This document shows positions 1 to 7,223 of a stretch of DNA of 38,876 nucleotides, piece after piece (the stretch's first letter is position 1; every line of letters begins with the position of its first letter). The translations under genes were made by a program, and so were the position numbers. The DNA is from a virus: positions 1-38,876 of IMG/VR virus record IMGVR_UViG_3300023198_001644, one strand, 5' to 3'. The notes under the pieces were generated by a model. The model had not been told where the DNA came from. It saw only the letters and a list, made by a program, of their open reading frames with translations, and made no database searches.

Positions 1-85
1 CATCGCCGCCGATTTCTTCGCCCTCTACTTCAAGGACGAATGTAGGCGCCATATTGTCGGTTCCGCCTAGTCCAAGGTCTACCAT
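1..85 (-). CDS. Baseplate hub protein, gpD-like (5' part only)
   Basis: Only the first 28 codons are inside the window. They begin with ATG at 85 and read into a segment APTFVLEVEGEEI. Phage late-control gpD and related hub proteins (Mu gp44, T4 gp27 family) commonly open with such a short strand pattern, where the protein names its own internal beta strand and 'I' turn. The start lies one base after the stop of the LysM/CIS-tube gene, so the two are probably translationally coupled. Its position directly after tape measure and LysM protein is the normal place for gpD. The identity is inferred mainly from order, because the rest of the gene is outside the window. Confidence 0.55.
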   Translation of the reverse strand, partial: MVDLGLGGTDNMAPTFVLEVEGEEIGGD

Positions 86-86
86 G

Positions 87-857
87 TTAATGCGAGATCA
101 GCACGTGGCTTACGTGCGTTGTGTTGCGCCTGTCGAACATGTCCTTTCGGAGCAATACTTGGGGCGTGAGTTTCTTACCGGTCATGGTCCTGAGCGCTAT
201 GCTCGACGGTTGTGCTTTCTCCTTTCGGATGGCTTCCATCGACGGAAGCTTGATGATGTTGCCAACTTGTATGTTCGGTTTCGTCGGGTGGCGATTACGT
301 ATCGCAATTCCCAGCATCGGATTTTTGTATTCTCGATACGCCAACAACTCGTAGTAATCCCTTGCTACGGCGCGGTGATATCGCGTTTCGAATAATCCGC
401 CGCCTTCAAGGGAGAATGGCGCATACGCCCTCAGATTTATAGTCAGACTCAATCCGCGTATACTACCAATTATCGTTGGATCTTCATATTGTATATCGGA
501 CAGCCCGTCGATTACGCAATCCATCATCTCCCAACCTTGGCCGACCCAGAAGGTCAGCACCGGCGGTCGATTCCCATACAGTTCGTCCGGTCTCGCCCAT
601 GACTCTAATAATTGAAAATCGGTTTCGGTCGAACCGGTTATTGAATCGTAATCGTGCATCACAATCCTAAACGAAAGCGTGTCGGCCGCTTGGTTCAAGA
701 ATTGCAGTATCTCTTTATTTCGACTCAACGCCATATGAGACGCGTAGTTGGGTTTTACATTTTTGGTAAGGTTTTGCGGCGCAAATTTACCTTGCATGGT
801 CTGGAACGTCGTTTGATTAAGAAGAAACCACGCCTTCATCGTAGGGAATAAACTCAT
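87..857 (-). CDS. Tail/baseplate protein with CIS-tube and LysM-like domains (XkdP/gp53-like)
   Basis: A protein of 256 residues. The N-terminal half has the pattern of the contractile-injection-system tube domain: an FAPQNLTKNVKPNYASHMAL-like segment, then an ILQFLNQAADTLSFR strand and a long hydrophobic beta region ending near SLTINLRAYAP. The C-terminal part (about residues 190-230: NRHPTKPNIQVGNIIKLP) resembles a LysM-like module. XkdP of PBSX and Afp7-type proteins join the shaft to the baseplate hub with this architecture. The ATG at 857 overlaps the stop of the tape measure gene (ATGA), which rejects a longer reading starting at 914 inside that gene. It is a virion part; the exact baseplate role is inferred. 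Confidence 0.7.
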   Translation of the reverse strand: MSLFPTMKAWFLLNQTTFQTMQGKFAPQNLTKNVKPNYASHMALSRNKEILQFLNQAADTLSFRIVMHDYDSITGSTETDFQLLESWARPDELYGNRPPVLTFWVGQGWEMMDCVIDGLSDIQYEDPTIIGSIRGLSLTINLRAYAPFSLEGGGLFETRYHRAVARDYYELLAYREYKNPMLGIAIRNRHPTKPNIQVGNIIKLPSMEAIRKEKAQPSSIALRTMTGKKLTPQVLLRKDMFDRRNTTHVSHVLISH

Positions 858-3800
858 CCAGCCGCCCTCTTGACCGGCGCCGCTCCGTGTTCCAACATCG
901 CGCGGCGCTGCCACGGAGTCGATTTGTACCCGGCCCTGTCGTGTATCTCTTGTTTGTGCCGCGCGGTCGCTACGTTCATCCCTTCGCCGTCAACGCACAT
1001 TTGATTCTTGATATCTAAAGTTCTCTTGTCTTCTAAGTTCACCCCAACGTCGACCTTGGGCTGCTGCGCGGCCTTCCTCTTTTGTTGCGTTTTCAAATCG
1101 CCGATTGCTTCTACAAGTCCTTTCTTCTCTGCGATTTGCGCGGCGAAATTCGGGCTGCTCGATTGTACATCGACTTTCACAGCTTTCTCTTTGCTCTTCT
1201 CGTCAAGTGTTTCCGATGCTTTCCGCGCGGCCGTCTCAGAAGCCTTCTGTCTCTTTTCGTATTTGCTTTCCCCTTCGTACTTCATGCCTTCGTCCAACCA
1301 GCTCTGAATGCTGTTGATGTCGACGCCCATGAACTTCAAGCCTTCTTCAACATACGGTATCTTTCTAACGAGCTTCAGCAGCCCTCCAAGCGCTGCGCGA
1401 ATCGGAAGCGTCAGCGCGTTGAATATCGCGATGCCGATTCGCTTAATGCCGCCCAGGAAGTCGCCTTCCATTATCTGCATGATACCGCCAAATACGTTTT
1501 CGAAAACCTTCTTGACTCCGATTATCGTGTTCTTTATTATGTGTACGACCGTGCTGATAACGTGGCCTACGCCTTTTACGACCCACTTGATTACCGTGGC
1601 GACCGTATGTAGTATCGCCAGTATCGCGGCGCCGACGACTTGGCCCGCTTCCGCCCATGCCGTGCTTGCTTGTTCGCTGGAACCAAATAGTTCTGCTGAG
1701 ATTTCCGCTATTGCCGCTTTGATTTCTCCGAACACAGTTAAGAATGTATCTTTAACGGAATTCCACATATCAGCGACGACTTCGATAAACGAATCAAGGT
1801 TGACTCTTATTGTGTCGATCACGGACACCAGGAATTCCAACGGCCCTTCAAGAACATTCATTATCACTTCCGCGACGGTTGTCACGACGCTTACGATAAG
1901 GTCTATTACTGCGATGAGCGCGTCAGACACCCAAACGATTCCGTCGACTATTGCGCCGCCAACAGCGCCCCAACTTATCTCCATTTCCGAAATACCTTGG
2001 AACCAATGCCCGAAGATTTCGTTGAATTTCGCTTTGATCTTGGCTGCTGTATTTTCGATACGGGAAACAACACTGGTCCAAAGCGCCATCCATCGTTCTT
2101 TGATTCCTCCAACGACTTCATCCCAACGCGCCTGGAAGCCCGCGATGATTTCCTTTGCAGCGTTATAAAAATCCATCGCTGCCGTTTTGATATCGCCCCA
2201 CAACCGCGTCATCGTTTCGCCGAATGATTCGCCCTCTTTCCGATAGAACGCGAAGGCGACTCCCAACGCTACAATCGCCAATGTAATAGGCCAAAAAGCT
2301 GCGGCGAGAGCGGCGAGCGCGCCCTTGATAACCGTCAAAGCGCCGACGGCGATCATCTTCAACCCAACGAACGCTTTTGCCAATCCGCCTATGATGAAAC
2401 TGAACGCGTAGGCGGCGAGCGCGACGGGAACGATTGCGGCCGCGATGATGGCGAAGTACGTTGCGTACTTTCCAAGGGATCGCAACCCGTCCTTTCCCAA
2501 CCTCGATTCGAGAACCTTGCCGAATTCCTTGACGTTCGAAACGAGACCTTCCCAGGCTTCGATGATACCGTTAACGGCGTCCTGTACCCCTAACGCTATT
2601 TGTACCGCCGCCGCGCCGTGTTTCCGCTCTATCTCTTGTAGTTTCTCGATGCTGAAGATTTCGGCCCGAAGCTTGTCGGCTTGTTTCGCCTTTTCGGCTT
2701 CGATCATCATGAGATTATCCATGGATTGAATCATGGCTTCTCTCTCGGCCTTCGTCATCGTCTTGTTGCTCGCCAAGGCTTCTTCTAAAACGCGCTGTCT
2801 CAACCACTTCTGCGCTTCGGCCGCGCCTTTGGCACTGCTGAAAGCGATGTCGACGTATTTCTGCGCTTCGGTTTTTCGCGCTGCCGTCATCGACTTGATT
2901 TGGCTATCCATCATCTTTCGGCGAGCGTCGCCAAGCTGATCTTCGGTCTTTACGTTGGCCGCCGCCAACTGAGCGGTCTTGATCATTTCCCCGCGTCGCC
3001 GCGACTCAGCTTCGAAGGAAGCCAAGACACCGCGCTTGCGTGCTTCGATTTGAGCGCGCGATAAATCCTCTTCACTCATCTGCATGCGGTTTAGAACCTG
3101 TATAGCGCTGCGCGTAGACTTGGCGTAATTTTCCATCGCCCCGGCCGCTTGCAGACGTTCATTCGCCGTCTTGGCGATAAGCTGGGCGCTCGCCGCGTTC
3201 TGTTTGCTTTCTTCCGCTTTAATATCGTTCAGCGCATCAAGGCTAAATAGGACGTTATTCAACCCGGTTGTCATCTCTTCTACGACCGGCGTGAAAGACT
3301 TCAACATCGGCGCGAATAGCCCGATACTCAACGACTCGACCGAAGCGCCAAACAGCGTCAAGCGACCCAAGAAATTATCCAAGCGTTTTTCGGCCGCTTC
3401 CGCCGCCGCGCCGATTCCGTAAGACGCCGCGATGAGCTTGTTCTCCAAGTCGTCTATCGCTTCTTTCCCTTGAATCTTTAAAGCGTTGTAGGCTTTGACG
3501 CCTCTCAATCCGAAAAACTCCACGGACATTGCGGCGCGCTCTGCCGCGCTTGGTATCGCGTCCATCTTCGTAGAGATTTCGTGGATTATAGTCGAAATCG
3601 GTTTGAGTTCTTTGTTGCTATCTTCTAGAGAAATTCCCCATTTCTCCATAGCGGCTTCAGCTTTACCGCTCGGTTTAACAATCTTGTTCATCATATTTAC
3701 AAACGAGGTACCAGCGATAGAACCTTTCAGACCGGCGTCGCCAAGCTTGCCGAATATAGCAGAAGTCTCTTCCAGAGATATATCGAGACCTTTTGCCATT

Positions 3801-4474
3801 GCAGCGCCATATTTAAATGACTCCCCTAACATAGTTATATTGGTGTTCGCGCTGGCGGATGTAAGTGCAAGGACGTCTGCGACGTGCGCGGCGTCGCTCC
3901 ATTGTAGGTCCATCGCCTTGACGGTCTGGGCGACAATATTCGATGCTGTTGCTAGGTCGATAGAATCGGCGGCGGCGGCATTCATCGTACCGCCCAGCGC
4001 TGCAATTATTTGGTCGGCGTTCGCGCCCGCCCGCGCGAGATGCTCCATGGCTTCCCCGGCCTGGGTCGCGCTAAAGACCGAAACGATTCCCATTCGCTTC
4101 GCTTCTTTATTCAACTTCGCCATGTCCTGTTCGTTCGCGCGCGTAATAGCGCCGACGGCAGACATCTGTTTCTCGAATTGGGCAGCCTTTACGATTCCAG
4201 CGCCGACGGCCACCGTAAGCGGCAAGGCTCCTAGTGCCGCGTTACGAAGCCCCGCACCCAATTGTCGGGCGCCTGCTGCCATTTGCGTAGCGCCCTGTCG
4301 CATCACCATTGACGCGCGGCTTACGGCAGCTCCCATACGCGAGACGGCAGCCGGCGCTTGGTTCGCCGTTTTTACAAATTGTGTTAATGAGTTGCGTGCT
4401 TTACCGGTCTCGGAAACGAACGGCTTGCTATCAGCCGTGATAATGGCGCCTAAACCATATCTCTCTAATGCCAC
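854..4474 (-). CDS. Tail tape measure protein, TP901 family
   Basis: 1206 residues. It sets tail length and occupies the tube lumen before DNA ejection. Residues about 90-330 match the TP901 tape-measure core: FEKQMSAVGAIT, VFSATQAGEAMEHLARAG, NITMLGESFKYGAAMAKGL and LGDAGLKGSIAGTSFVNMM. Coiled-coil, Ala/Lys/Glu-rich segments follow. A block of hydrophobic stretches lies near residues 665-740, as is usual for proteins that contact or pierce the host membrane. The start is GTG at 4474, preceded by GAGGG. At the usual rough 1.5 angstrom per residue this predicts a tail of about 180 nm. It follows the frameshifting chaperone, with an HNH gene inserted between. Confidence 0.95.
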   Translation of the reverse strand: MALERYGLGAIITADSKPFVSETGKARNSLTQFVKTANQAPAAVSRMGAAVSRASMVMRQGATQMAAGARQLGAGLRNAALGALPLTVAVGAGIVKAAQFEKQMSAVGAITRANEQDMAKLNKEAKRMGIVSVFSATQAGEAMEHLARAGANADQIIAALGGTMNAAAADSIDLATASNIVAQTVKAMDLQWSDAAHVADVLALTSASANTNITMLGESFKYGAAMAKGLDISLEETSAIFGKLGDAGLKGSIAGTSFVNMMNKIVKPSGKAEAAMEKWGISLEDSNKELKPISTIIHEISTKMDAIPSAAERAAMSVEFFGLRGVKAYNALKIQGKEAIDDLENKLIAASYGIGAAAEAAEKRLDNFLGRLTLFGASVESLSIGLFAPMLKSFTPVVEEMTTGLNNVLFSLDALNDIKAEESKQNAASAQLIAKTANERLQAAGAMENYAKSTRSAIQVLNRMQMSEEDLSRAQIEARKRGVLASFEAESRRRGEMIKTAQLAAANVKTEDQLGDARRKMMDSQIKSMTAARKTEAQKYVDIAFSSAKGAAEAQKWLRQRVLEEALASNKTMTKAEREAMIQSMDNLMMIEAEKAKQADKLRAEIFSIEKLQEIERKHGAAAVQIALGVQDAVNGIIEAWEGLVSNVKEFGKVLESRLGKDGLRSLGKYATYFAIIAAAIVPVALAAYAFSFIIGGLAKAFVGLKMIAVGALTVIKGALAALAAAFWPITLAIVALGVAFAFYRKEGESFGETMTRLWGDIKTAAMDFYNAAKEIIAGFQARWDEVVGGIKERWMALWTSVVSRIENTAAKIKAKFNEIFGHWFQGISEMEISWGAVGGAIVDGIVWVSDALIAVIDLIVSVVTTVAEVIMNVLEGPLEFLVSVIDTIRVNLDSFIEVVADMWNSVKDTFLTVFGEIKAAIAEISAELFGSSEQASTAWAEAGQVVGAAILAILHTVATVIKWVVKGVGHVISTVVHIIKNTIIGVKKVFENVFGGIMQIMEGDFLGGIKRIGIAIFNALTLPIRAALGGLLKLVRKIPYVEEGLKFMGVDINSIQSWLDEGMKYEGESKYEKRQKASETAARKASETLDEKSKEKAVKVDVQSSSPNFAAQIAEKKGLVEAIGDLKTQQKRKAAQQPKVDVGVNLEDKRTLDIKNQMCVDGEGMNVATARHKQEIHDRAGYKSTPWQRRAMLEHGAAPVKRAAG

Positions 4475-4483
4475 AATTCCCTC

Positions 4484-4990
4484 TTAACTAACATGTTTCC
4501 AAGTATTTCTATTTATAGCGTTAAACATAGCAGGAGTTGAAACGCCGTATTTAATAGCTAAAGAAGTTATGGACGAACCTTGGTTATGTTTATCTCTTGC
4601 GTTTTTCACGATAATTTCGGTCAATTTACTTAATGGATTTTCACTCCCTCTTTTAAGTTTATTTGGGCGCTTCCTCGAACCATTATTATCGCCGTTCGCC
4701 GTTCTCCCCTTCCGAACGCAATCCTTCATATTCTCTTTTTGAGTTCCTAACCAAAGATGATCAGGATTTACGCATCGAGGATTGTCGCATGTATGGCAAA
4801 CCATCTTCCCTTCGGGAATCAAACCTTTAAAAAACTCGTAAGAAAAACGATGCGTTCGTTTTTGTTTGGTATTACTAACGCGAAAAATTCCATAATCGTC
4901 ACCATCTTTACCGGCAGTCCATTCCCAACAACCGTTTGGCGCGTTTTTATCGACCTTTTCAAAAAATCGCTGTTCGACTGTTTTCCTCAT
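4484..4990 (-). CDS. HNH homing endonuclease
   Basis: 168 residues. The HNH_3-type fold is visible at residues 47-88: HRFSYEFF, then CHTCDNPRCVNPDHL with H66, N75 and H78, and Cys 65/68/73 likely binding zinc. The C-terminal third (SSITSLAIKYGVSTPAMFNAI) looks like a NUMOD-type helix-turn-helix used for DNA recognition. It sits exactly between the -1 frame stop of the tail chaperone (4994) and the tape measure start (4474), which normally adjoin. Its A+T-richer sequence than the neighbours also supports an inserted, selfish free-standing endonuclease. No intron or intein remnants are evident around it. Confidence 0.92.
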   Translation of the reverse strand: MRKTVEQRFFEKVDKNAPNGCWEWTAGKDGDDYGIFRVSNTKQKRTHRFSYEFFKGLIPEGKMVCHTCDNPRCVNPDHLWLGTQKENMKDCVRKGRTANGDNNGSRKRPNKLKRGSENPLSKLTEIIVKNARDKHNQGSSITSLAIKYGVSTPAMFNAINRNTWKHVS

Positions 4991-4993
4991 TCA

Positions 4994-6042
4994 TCACCTT
5001 CGACGGCCGGATTTCCCTTTCGTCGATTTCTTTATTTCGTCTGTTTCTCTTTTAAGCTGTTTGTGCAGCCTATCCAAGTACCACCTTCTATCAATCGACA
5101 ACATAGTTTCCACATCTCTGTAAGTCATTCCTTCCATACAATAAGTCAACGCGAAAACTTCTTCCCTCAGGTCGTCGACGGAGTTCAGCGGGAAGAAGCG
5201 CCGAAAAAATTATCATAAGACCAATCGATAGGCATCACGTATTTCGAACGACATTTGGGGCATTCGCCCTCGATAGCCATGTTCGGACCGATGGCGTTCT
5301 TGTCCATCTGCACCGTGATGCTTTCTATATCGGCCTTTCCCATTTCGTCCAACTCGTTCACGGAAAGAACGACTTGTTCGGCGTCGCTTTTATTTCCGAT
5401 TCCGATAATGCAACCGAGTATCATACCGGCTTTCGCCGTCCCGATATTCAACCCGCCGATTCCCTTCATGTTCTCCAACGTCGTCCATCGCGGCGGTCCC
5501 ATAAGCAATTCCGAAACCATATTGCTGCGTATCTCGAAAGGCTCCCGGAGCTTGTACACCCACTTCGCAGCCTCCAGCGTGTCGCACGTATCGACTTCGA
5601 GAGTGGTAAGATTCGCAACGAATTTGAAGTCATTCGAACAATTTGGACATTTGATGCTGAGCTTGAGTTCCTCTCCGAGTGATTTGAATCTCAACCACGT
5701 GTAGAGGTAGAATACATCTCCGACGAACATCTGCGATATGTGGATGAGTTTTTCCGGATGTTTGAGTTTTTCGAAATCGTGGTTGCCGACCGACGTACAC
5801 ATCGACGCAAGAACCGATGCGACGAATTCCCCGACACTATCGCCTCGCTGTTGATCGCGAAGCTCGCCAAGTTGACGTTCTTCTTTCATCCTCCATCGTT
5901 TGACTTCGAATGACTTCGCGTATCCGCCGTCCGGCGTCAGTATCCCGAGCGGCATCGTCGGACCGAGTTCACTCAGTGTTGTGCGTTTGATCTTCTTTTC
6001 GGAACCCTTGCCCTTGACTTCTTTGTTTTTCTCTTGAGTCAC
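4994..6042 (-). CDS. Tail assembly chaperone, long -1 frameshift product
   Basis: Joins 6042..5203 to 5203..4994 by a -1 shift at T TTT TTC (5209..5203). After F280 the new frame reads RRFFPLNSVDDLREEVF and continues for 69 codons to TGA at 4996..4994, giving about 349 residues. The extension contains DVETMLSIDRRWYLDRL, which resembles the helical, Trp/Arg-rich tails of phage chaperone extensions that contact the tape measure (as GT in lambda). It has no start codon of its own near the junction. The extension ends two codons before the HNH gene. Production in vivo is inferred, but slippery site, downstream stem and protein-like extension all agree. Confidence 0.82.
5158..5209 (-). promoter_or_regulatory. 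Programmed -1 ribosomal frameshift signal
   Basis: The heptamer T TTT TTC (5209..5203) is in the correct X XXY YYZ phase with zero-frame codons TTT TTC. Four bases later starts CTTCTTCCC (5198..5190), which pairs perfectly with GGGAAGAAG (5166..5158) across a 23-base loop. The loop itself holds the palindrome CGTCGACG. Spacing and stem are as expected for a stimulatory element, and a pseudoknot is possible. The zero-frame stop lies inside the loop region. Confidence 0.82.
5185..6042 (-). CDS. Tail assembly chaperone, short product (T4 gp26-like zinc protein)
   Basis: 285 residues in the zero frame. GTG start at 6042 with GGAGGTGAACC just upstream. A Lys-rich N-terminus is followed by a helical body with two CxxC pairs, C132/C135 (CPNC) and C261/C264 (CPKC), and a C-terminus IDWSYDNFF. 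This layout is that of the T4 baseplate/tail assembly family (PF12322-type) that occupies the lambda G position before the tape measure in many myophages. The final codons overlap the frameshift signal, so this is probably the abundant partner of a longer fusion product. Assignment to gp26 or to a generic chaperone is uncertain, but position and frameshift make chaperone the better name. Confidence 0.75.
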   Translation of the reverse strand: MTQEKNKEVKGKGSEKKIKRTTLSELGPTMPLGILTPDGGYAKSFEVKRWRMKEERQLGELRDQQRGDSVGEFVASVLASMCTSVGNHDFEKLKHPEKLIHISQMFVGDVFYLYTWLRFKSLGEELKLSIKCPNCSNDFKFVANLTTLEVDTCDTLEAAKWVYKLREPFEIRSNMVSELLMGPPRWTTLENMKGIGGLNIGTAKAGMILGCIIGIGNKSDAEQVVLSVNELDEMGKADIESITVQMDKNAIGPNMAIEGECPKCRSKYVMPIDWSYDNFFGASSR

Positions 6043-6110
6043 GGTTCACCTCCAATTAGCTGTGCTTTTGTAAAGCCCAACCGTGTTTGTTAATCGGCTT
6101 GCGCCTTTGT

Positions 6111-6548
6111 TTACAGCGGTAAAATTTGGTCAACGCTGAGCGTCCATTCTACCAACGCCAGCTCGCCTTCATTGACCATCTCTCTATCCGGAAGAACCCG
6201 CTTCTTCGGAAAGAGACCCACCAACGATTTCGAAGCGATCGTGGAACCGCTGATTGACATCGCCAGCAACGTTGCGACCTTTTTATAGGTCGGAAGTACG
6301 GGGTCAGTCGACTCTTGCAGCCACAACGCCATCGCCGCTTGTTCGACGACATGGTGTTCGGGAATCATGATGGTGAACTCCGAAGCCTTTTGCTGGCCGC
6401 CCGAAACCACTGTTCGGTCGGGCATTTCGGCCGTCACGAGTTCCGTTTCCAAACCGCTGATTTCGACAACGGTCAGCGGCGGTAACCCGAGTACCAGAAA
6501 TTGGTATTTGTTCGTCGGGATGTGATCGGGATTGATATCGCCTAACAT
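6111..6548 (-). CDS. Tail tube protein (gp19/XkdM-like)
   Basis: 145 residues. The segment KYQFLVLGLPPLTVVEISGLETELVTAEMP follows the typical tube pattern: an N-terminal strand, then an 'x-x-x-V-x-E-I-S-G-L' turn. After it come GGQQKASEFTIMIP and a C-terminal strand EGELALVEWTLSVDQI. The protein polymerises as the inner tube of a contractile tail. It is transcribed after sheath and a 194-residue virion protein, and before the assembly chaperone, which is normal order. A GGAG ribosome site lies near ATG 6548. Confidence 0.85.
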   Translation of the reverse strand: MLGDINPDHIPTNKYQFLVLGLPPLTVVEISGLETELVTAEMPDRTVVSGGQQKASEFTIMIPEHHVVEQAAMALWLQESTDPVLPTYKKVATLLAMSISGSTIASKSLVGLFPKKRVLPDREMVNEGELALVEWTLSVDQILPL

Positions 6549-6585
6549 TTATTTATCTCCTTTTGCGGTCGCGCAACACAACCAA

Positions 6586-7170
6586 TTAAAATTGTTTCCC
6601 GACAACAAAGACCGAAAGAACAAGAGTCGTTGCCGTGCTGTCATCCAATTCGACGTTCGCATACAATGTGTCGTCGCCCGCAATTTCGGACGCGGCCTCT
6701 GCCAGCGGAATACGTCGTGATTTGCCTGCTGCATCTAATCCGGTTAACGCTTGCGCCGAAAGAATTTCAGCGCCGTCCGATGTGATTCCAACATTGACCG
6801 TACCATCCCCAGCCACGGAACCGGTAGCGGAAATCACGGTGATAACAACTTCCGACGGAACGAAAACTTTCCCCGAATTGCCGCTGATAACACCGGATAC
6901 TTCCGCTTCATCGGTTTGCGCCGGAAGATTTTCGCACGCTGCTTGCGCTTGATTGTCTTGCGCCGCCAAACCGTCGATTGCGCCTTGTACGGTAGTCGGA
7001 GACGCGTTCCAATCCGCCGGTGTCGTCGGAGTATAAGGGAATTCGGACGTAGTGTCCATCCCGTTTACTTTTGCTATCAGGGCGTTTAAACGCTCTTTCG
7101 CCACACCGTGTTCCGGACCGATGCCAATTCCAGAAATATCATCATCAGTAAATTGAGATATACTCGCCAT
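6586..7170 (-). CDS. Virion-associated protein between sheath and tube
   Basis: 194 residues, no recognised family. The N-terminal half is helical with a Pro/Thr linker (FPYTPTTPADWNASPTTV) followed by QGAIDGLAAQ, a phrase frequent in phage fibre and structural proteins. The C-terminal half (from about 105) is beta-rich and reads like a small jelly-roll or Ig-like domain. ATG with GGAGG upstream. Position between sheath and tube suggests a tail structural or decoration protein. Function unknown. Confidence 0.6.
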   Translation of the reverse strand: MASISQFTDDDISGIGIGPEHGVAKERLNALIAKVNGMDTTSEFPYTPTTPADWNASPTTVQGAIDGLAAQDNQAQAACENLPAQTDEAEVSGVISGNSGKVFVPSEVVITVISATGSVAGDGTVNVGITSDGAEILSAQALTGLDAAGKSRRIPLAEAASEIAGDDTLYANVELDDSTATTLVLSVFVVGKQF

Positions 7171-7223
7171 AATTTCCTCCGTTCATAAGTTCGGACTAAT
7201 CGCCGAACCAGTTACAATCAGCC

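Noticed and set aside
854-4487. Several plus-strand frames over the tape measure
   Set aside because: They mirror the codon use of the minus-strand gene and have low-complexity Ala/Ser/Ile composition.
7189-7208. Hairpin GTTCGG/CCGAAC between sheath and the next gene
   Set aside because: Only 6 bp and no U-run; a terminator cannot be supported.
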